Shown: positions 32,610 to 34,585 of the stretch, piece by piece
How positions within the stretch are numbered: the first letter of the stretch is position 1
Layout: the number at the start of each line of letters is the position of its first letter
Source: Hungatella sp. UBA5385
GTDB lineage: Bacteria; Bacillota; Clostridia; Lachnospirales; Lachnospiraceae
DNA: 34,585 bases
Assembly (NCBI GenBank): GCA_002409995.1
Contig: DHOR01000051.1
Coordinates: forward strand, 1 to 34,585
Reading direction: 5' to 3'
Made by a program: the position numbers and the translations under genes
Notes under the pieces: model-generated
The model's input: only the letters and a program-made list of their open reading frames with translations
Database searches by the model: none
Told to the model about the DNA's origin: nothing

Positions 32610-33305
32610 CTATTGTTTCTCGATCTTATAGCCTACACCCCATACCACTTTTAGATAGCGTGGTTCTCTGGGGTTGATCTCAATTTTCTCCCGGATATGA
32701 CGGATATGAACTGCAACAGTATTATCTGCACCGATGGCTTCTTCATTCCATATCTGTTCATATATTTCATCAATGGAAAATACCTTACCTGCATTCTTCA
32801 CCAGAAGCAGAAGTATATTGTATTCAATTGGAGTCAGCTTAATCAGCTCTCCATCTACTGTCACTTCTTTGTTATCATCATTAATTGCCAGACCGCCGCA
32901 TTTAAATATCTGACCTGCTGTCTGCTGATTCAAATTGCCAAGCTGGGTGTAACGGCGCAGCTGGGATTTGACCCGGGCAACCAGCTCCAGGGGATTAAAA
33001 GGTTTTGTAATGTAGTCATCTGCTCCAATATTTAAACCAAGGATCTTATCTGTATCCTCGGACTTTGCAGAAAGGATAATAATGGGGATGCTGCTGGTTT
33101 CCCGAACCTTTAATGTGGTGCGAATTCCGTCCAGCCCAGGCATCATCACGTCTACAATCATTAAATCCACCTGATGATTCTCCAGTAAATCCAGAGCCTC
33201 ATAACCGTCATATGCTTTGACTACTTCAAAACCCTCTCCGGTCAAGTATATATCAATAGCTTCTACAATCTGCTTATCGTCATCACAAACTAAGATACAC
33301 TGCAT
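32610..33305 (-). CDS. OmpR/PhoB-family response regulator
   Basis: A 231-residue transcription regulator. The receiver domain has an acidic cluster (CDDD), Asp52 in VDVMMPGLDG and Lys in ITKPFNPLELVARV. The C-terminal winged helix includes LTPIEYNILLLLVKNAGKVFS and NTVAVHIRHIREKIE. AGGAGG precedes the ATG, with a TATAAT box on the minus strand at 33334-33329. No likely target operon is adjacent other than the divergent GH18 gene. Confidence 0.94.
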   Translation of the reverse strand: MQCILVCDDDKQIVEAIDIYLTGEGFEVVKAYDGYEALDLLENHQVDLMIVDVMMPGLDGIRTTLKVRETSSIPIIILSAKSEDTDKILGLNIGADDYITKPFNPLELVARVKSQLRRYTQLGNLNQQTAGQIFKCGGLAINDDNKEVTVDGELIKLTPIEYNILLLLVKNAGKVFSIDEIYEQIWNEEAIGADNTVAVHIRHIREKIEINPREPRYLKVVWGVGYKIEKQ

Positions 33306-33415
33306 AGAAAAAACCTCCTTTTCCCAATATTATACAACGTAGAACCGAAAAATCACATTACTTTTTTATGAAGAATCTACATATAGTATGGTAATACTGG
33401 ATAAAGAAGGATATT

Positions 33416-34555
33416 ATGCAGATATATGTGGTACAAACAGGTGATAATGTAGATTCTATTGCAGAAATGTTTGGGATTTCTGTGGAAAGTCTGATCTTGG
33501 ACAATCAGATTTCCTATCCATACAGGCTGGCTGTAGGTCAGGCTCTTTACATCAGGGATAATACTCAGGAGGAAGAGCGGATTCCTCTTTATACAGGAGG
33601 GTATGCTTATCCTTTTATTGACAGAACCACTTTAGAGGAGACTCTTCCCTTTCTGACGGATATCTATGTGTTCTCGTATGGCTTTACAATGGAAGGTAAT
33701 TTGATACCGCCTACCAGTGATGATATGTGGATGATAGAAGCAAGCCTGGCTGGCGGAGTTCGCCCTATTCTCACTCTTACTCCATTAGGTGCAGACGGAC
33801 GATTCAATAACAACCTGGTATCTGCAGCTGTCCGTGATATGGAAGTTCAGCAGCGGCTGATCTGGGAGCTGGGAAGAACTGTACAGGAAAAGGGATTTGG
33901 CGGTGTGGATATTGATTTTGAATATGTCCAGCCTGAAGACAGGGTCCCTTTGGCGCAGTTTGTCAGACGCTTGACACAGATTATGAATTTATTTGGATAT
34001 CAGGTATCCGTTGCATTGGCGCCTAAGACTTCCAGTGATCAGCAGGGACTGTTATATGAAGGAATTGACTATGGACTTCTTGGAGGTGCTGCCAATAGAG
34101 TGATGCTGATGACGTATGAATGGGGGTACAGCTACGGTCCACCCATGGCAGTGGCTCCTATTAATATGGTACGGAGAGTGGTGGATTATGCTGTTACTGA
34201 GATATCCAGAGATAAAATAAGTCTTGGTATTCCCAATTACGGCTATGACTGGCCTCTGCCCTATGAAAGAGGAGAGACAAAGGCAAGAACCATAAGCAAT
34301 CAGGAGGCTGTGGAGCTTGCTGTAGATTATGGGGTGGAGATACAGTTTGATGAAACTGCCCAGTCGCCATATTTCCGGTACTGGCAGTATGGTATTCAGC
34401 ATGAGGTGTGGTTTGAAGATGTGAGAAGTATGAAGGCAAAATTTGATCTTGTGCTGGAATATGGATTGTCGGGAGTTGGGTATTGGCAGCTGATGAATTT
34501 CTTCCGGGCGAACTGGCTGCTGCTGGAGGATATGTTTTTGATAAAGAGGTTTTAA
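33416..34555 (+). CDS. LysM-GH18 spore-type peptidoglycan hydrolase
   Basis: A 379-residue protein with an N-terminal LysM domain (MQIYVVQTGDNVDSIAEMFGISVESLILDNQI... to about residue 50) and a GH18 catalytic domain. The DxDxE motif is seen in GGVDIDFEYV, with Glu169 as the acid. There is no signal peptide, as in YaaH/SleL-type spore cortex or coat enzymes made inside the mother cell. It should cleave N-acetylglucosaminidic bonds in spore cortex fragments during germination. AAGGA precedes ATG 33416. Upstream CATATAGTA might be a sporulation -10 box, but I could not assign the sigma factor. Confidence 0.88.
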   Translation: MQIYVVQTGDNVDSIAEMFGISVESLILDNQISYPYRLAVGQALYIRDNTQEEERIPLYTGGYAYPFIDRTTLEETLPFLTDIYVFSYGFTMEGNLIPPTSDDMWMIEASLAGGVRPILTLTPLGADGRFNNNLVSAAVRDMEVQQRLIWELGRTVQEKGFGGVDIDFEYVQPEDRVPLAQFVRRLTQIMNLFGYQVSVALAPKTSSDQQGLLYEGIDYGLLGGAANRVMLMTYEWGYSYGPPMAVAPINMVRRVVDYAVTEISRDKISLGIPNYGYDWPLPYERGETKARTISNQEAVELAVDYGVEIQFDETAQSPYFRYWQYGIQHEVWFEDVRSMKAKFDLVLEYGLSGVGYWQLMNFFRANWLLLEDMFLIKRF

Positions 34556-34565
34556 TTTACTGAAA

Positions 34566-34585
34566 TTTACCTGAGGGGTTCGACC
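34566..34585 (+). repeat. Dispersed palindrome, copy 3, truncated by the window end
   Basis: TTTACCTGAGGGGTTCGACC matches 19 of 20 bases of the left arm of copy 1. It begins 10 bases after the GH18 stop codon. The right arm lies outside the window. Confidence 0.7.

Noticed and set aside
1..34585. CRISPR arrays, transposases or prophage genes
   Set aside because: No regularly spaced direct repeats, transposase motifs or phage structural genes were seen; the only repeat family is the palindrome described.

Overview
The window looks like a chromosomal segment of a low-to-moderate GC, Gram-positive, probably anaerobic and spore-forming Clostridia; I favour Lachnospiraceae. The grounds are strong AGGAGG-type ribosome binding sites, lipoprotein signals, YesM/YesN-type signalling, a LysM-GH18 enzyme of the spore-lytic type, and an atpBEFHAGDC operon. 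The organism assignment is inference; no rRNA is present.

Layout. (1) 1-470: 3' end of a tRNA, a strong bidirectional terminator and a consensus promoter. (2) 471-9947: a nutrient-uptake and catabolic locus on the + strand: YesM-type kinase, YesN-type AraC regulator, lipoprotein solute-binding protein, two MalF/MalG-type permeases, a D-threonine aldolase/D-serine dehydratase-family enzyme, an M20 deacylase/peptidase and a RidA-family protein. No ABC ATPase is encoded, so a shared one (MsmX type) is probably used. (3) 10146-13918: a heparinase II/III-family protein and a fused mannose-family PTS IIC-IID permease, suggesting use of glycosaminoglycan-like oligosaccharides. (4) 13968-14771 (-): monoacylglycerol lipase-like hydrolase. 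(5) 14918-15519: a small cassette of 42- and 58-codon ORFs separated by an intrinsic terminator. (6) 15791-22268: complete F1Fo ATP synthase operon with a predicted proton-type c ring. (7) 22358-23971 (-): GNAT acetyltransferase and ZIP metal transporter, the latter behind a consensus promoter with a DtxR-like palindrome. (8) 24131-27813 (+): cell-wall NlpC/P60 lipoprotein, MATE transporter and a small secreted protein. (9) 27965-29903 (-): a two-gene nucleic-acid repair operon, RNA ligase plus HD-phosphoesterase/polynucleotide kinase, preceded by a structured intergenic region with a candidate small RNA and three successive terminator-like hairpins. (10) 30337-33305 (-): OmpR-family regulator and large sensor kinase. 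(11) 33416-34555 (+): LysM-GH18 hydrolase.

Three copies of a palindromic element with the core GGGGTTCGACCC lie 0-10 bases from the stop codons of the PTS gene, atpC and the GH18 gene (the last is cut by the window edge). Two full copies have perfect 25-bp arms that differ in sequence yet remain self-complementary, so this is a dispersed structured repeat. The strongest candidates for something new are this repeat family and the candidate RNA plus hairpin array upstream of the RNA repair operon. All functional calls come from reading motifs; no database search was run.
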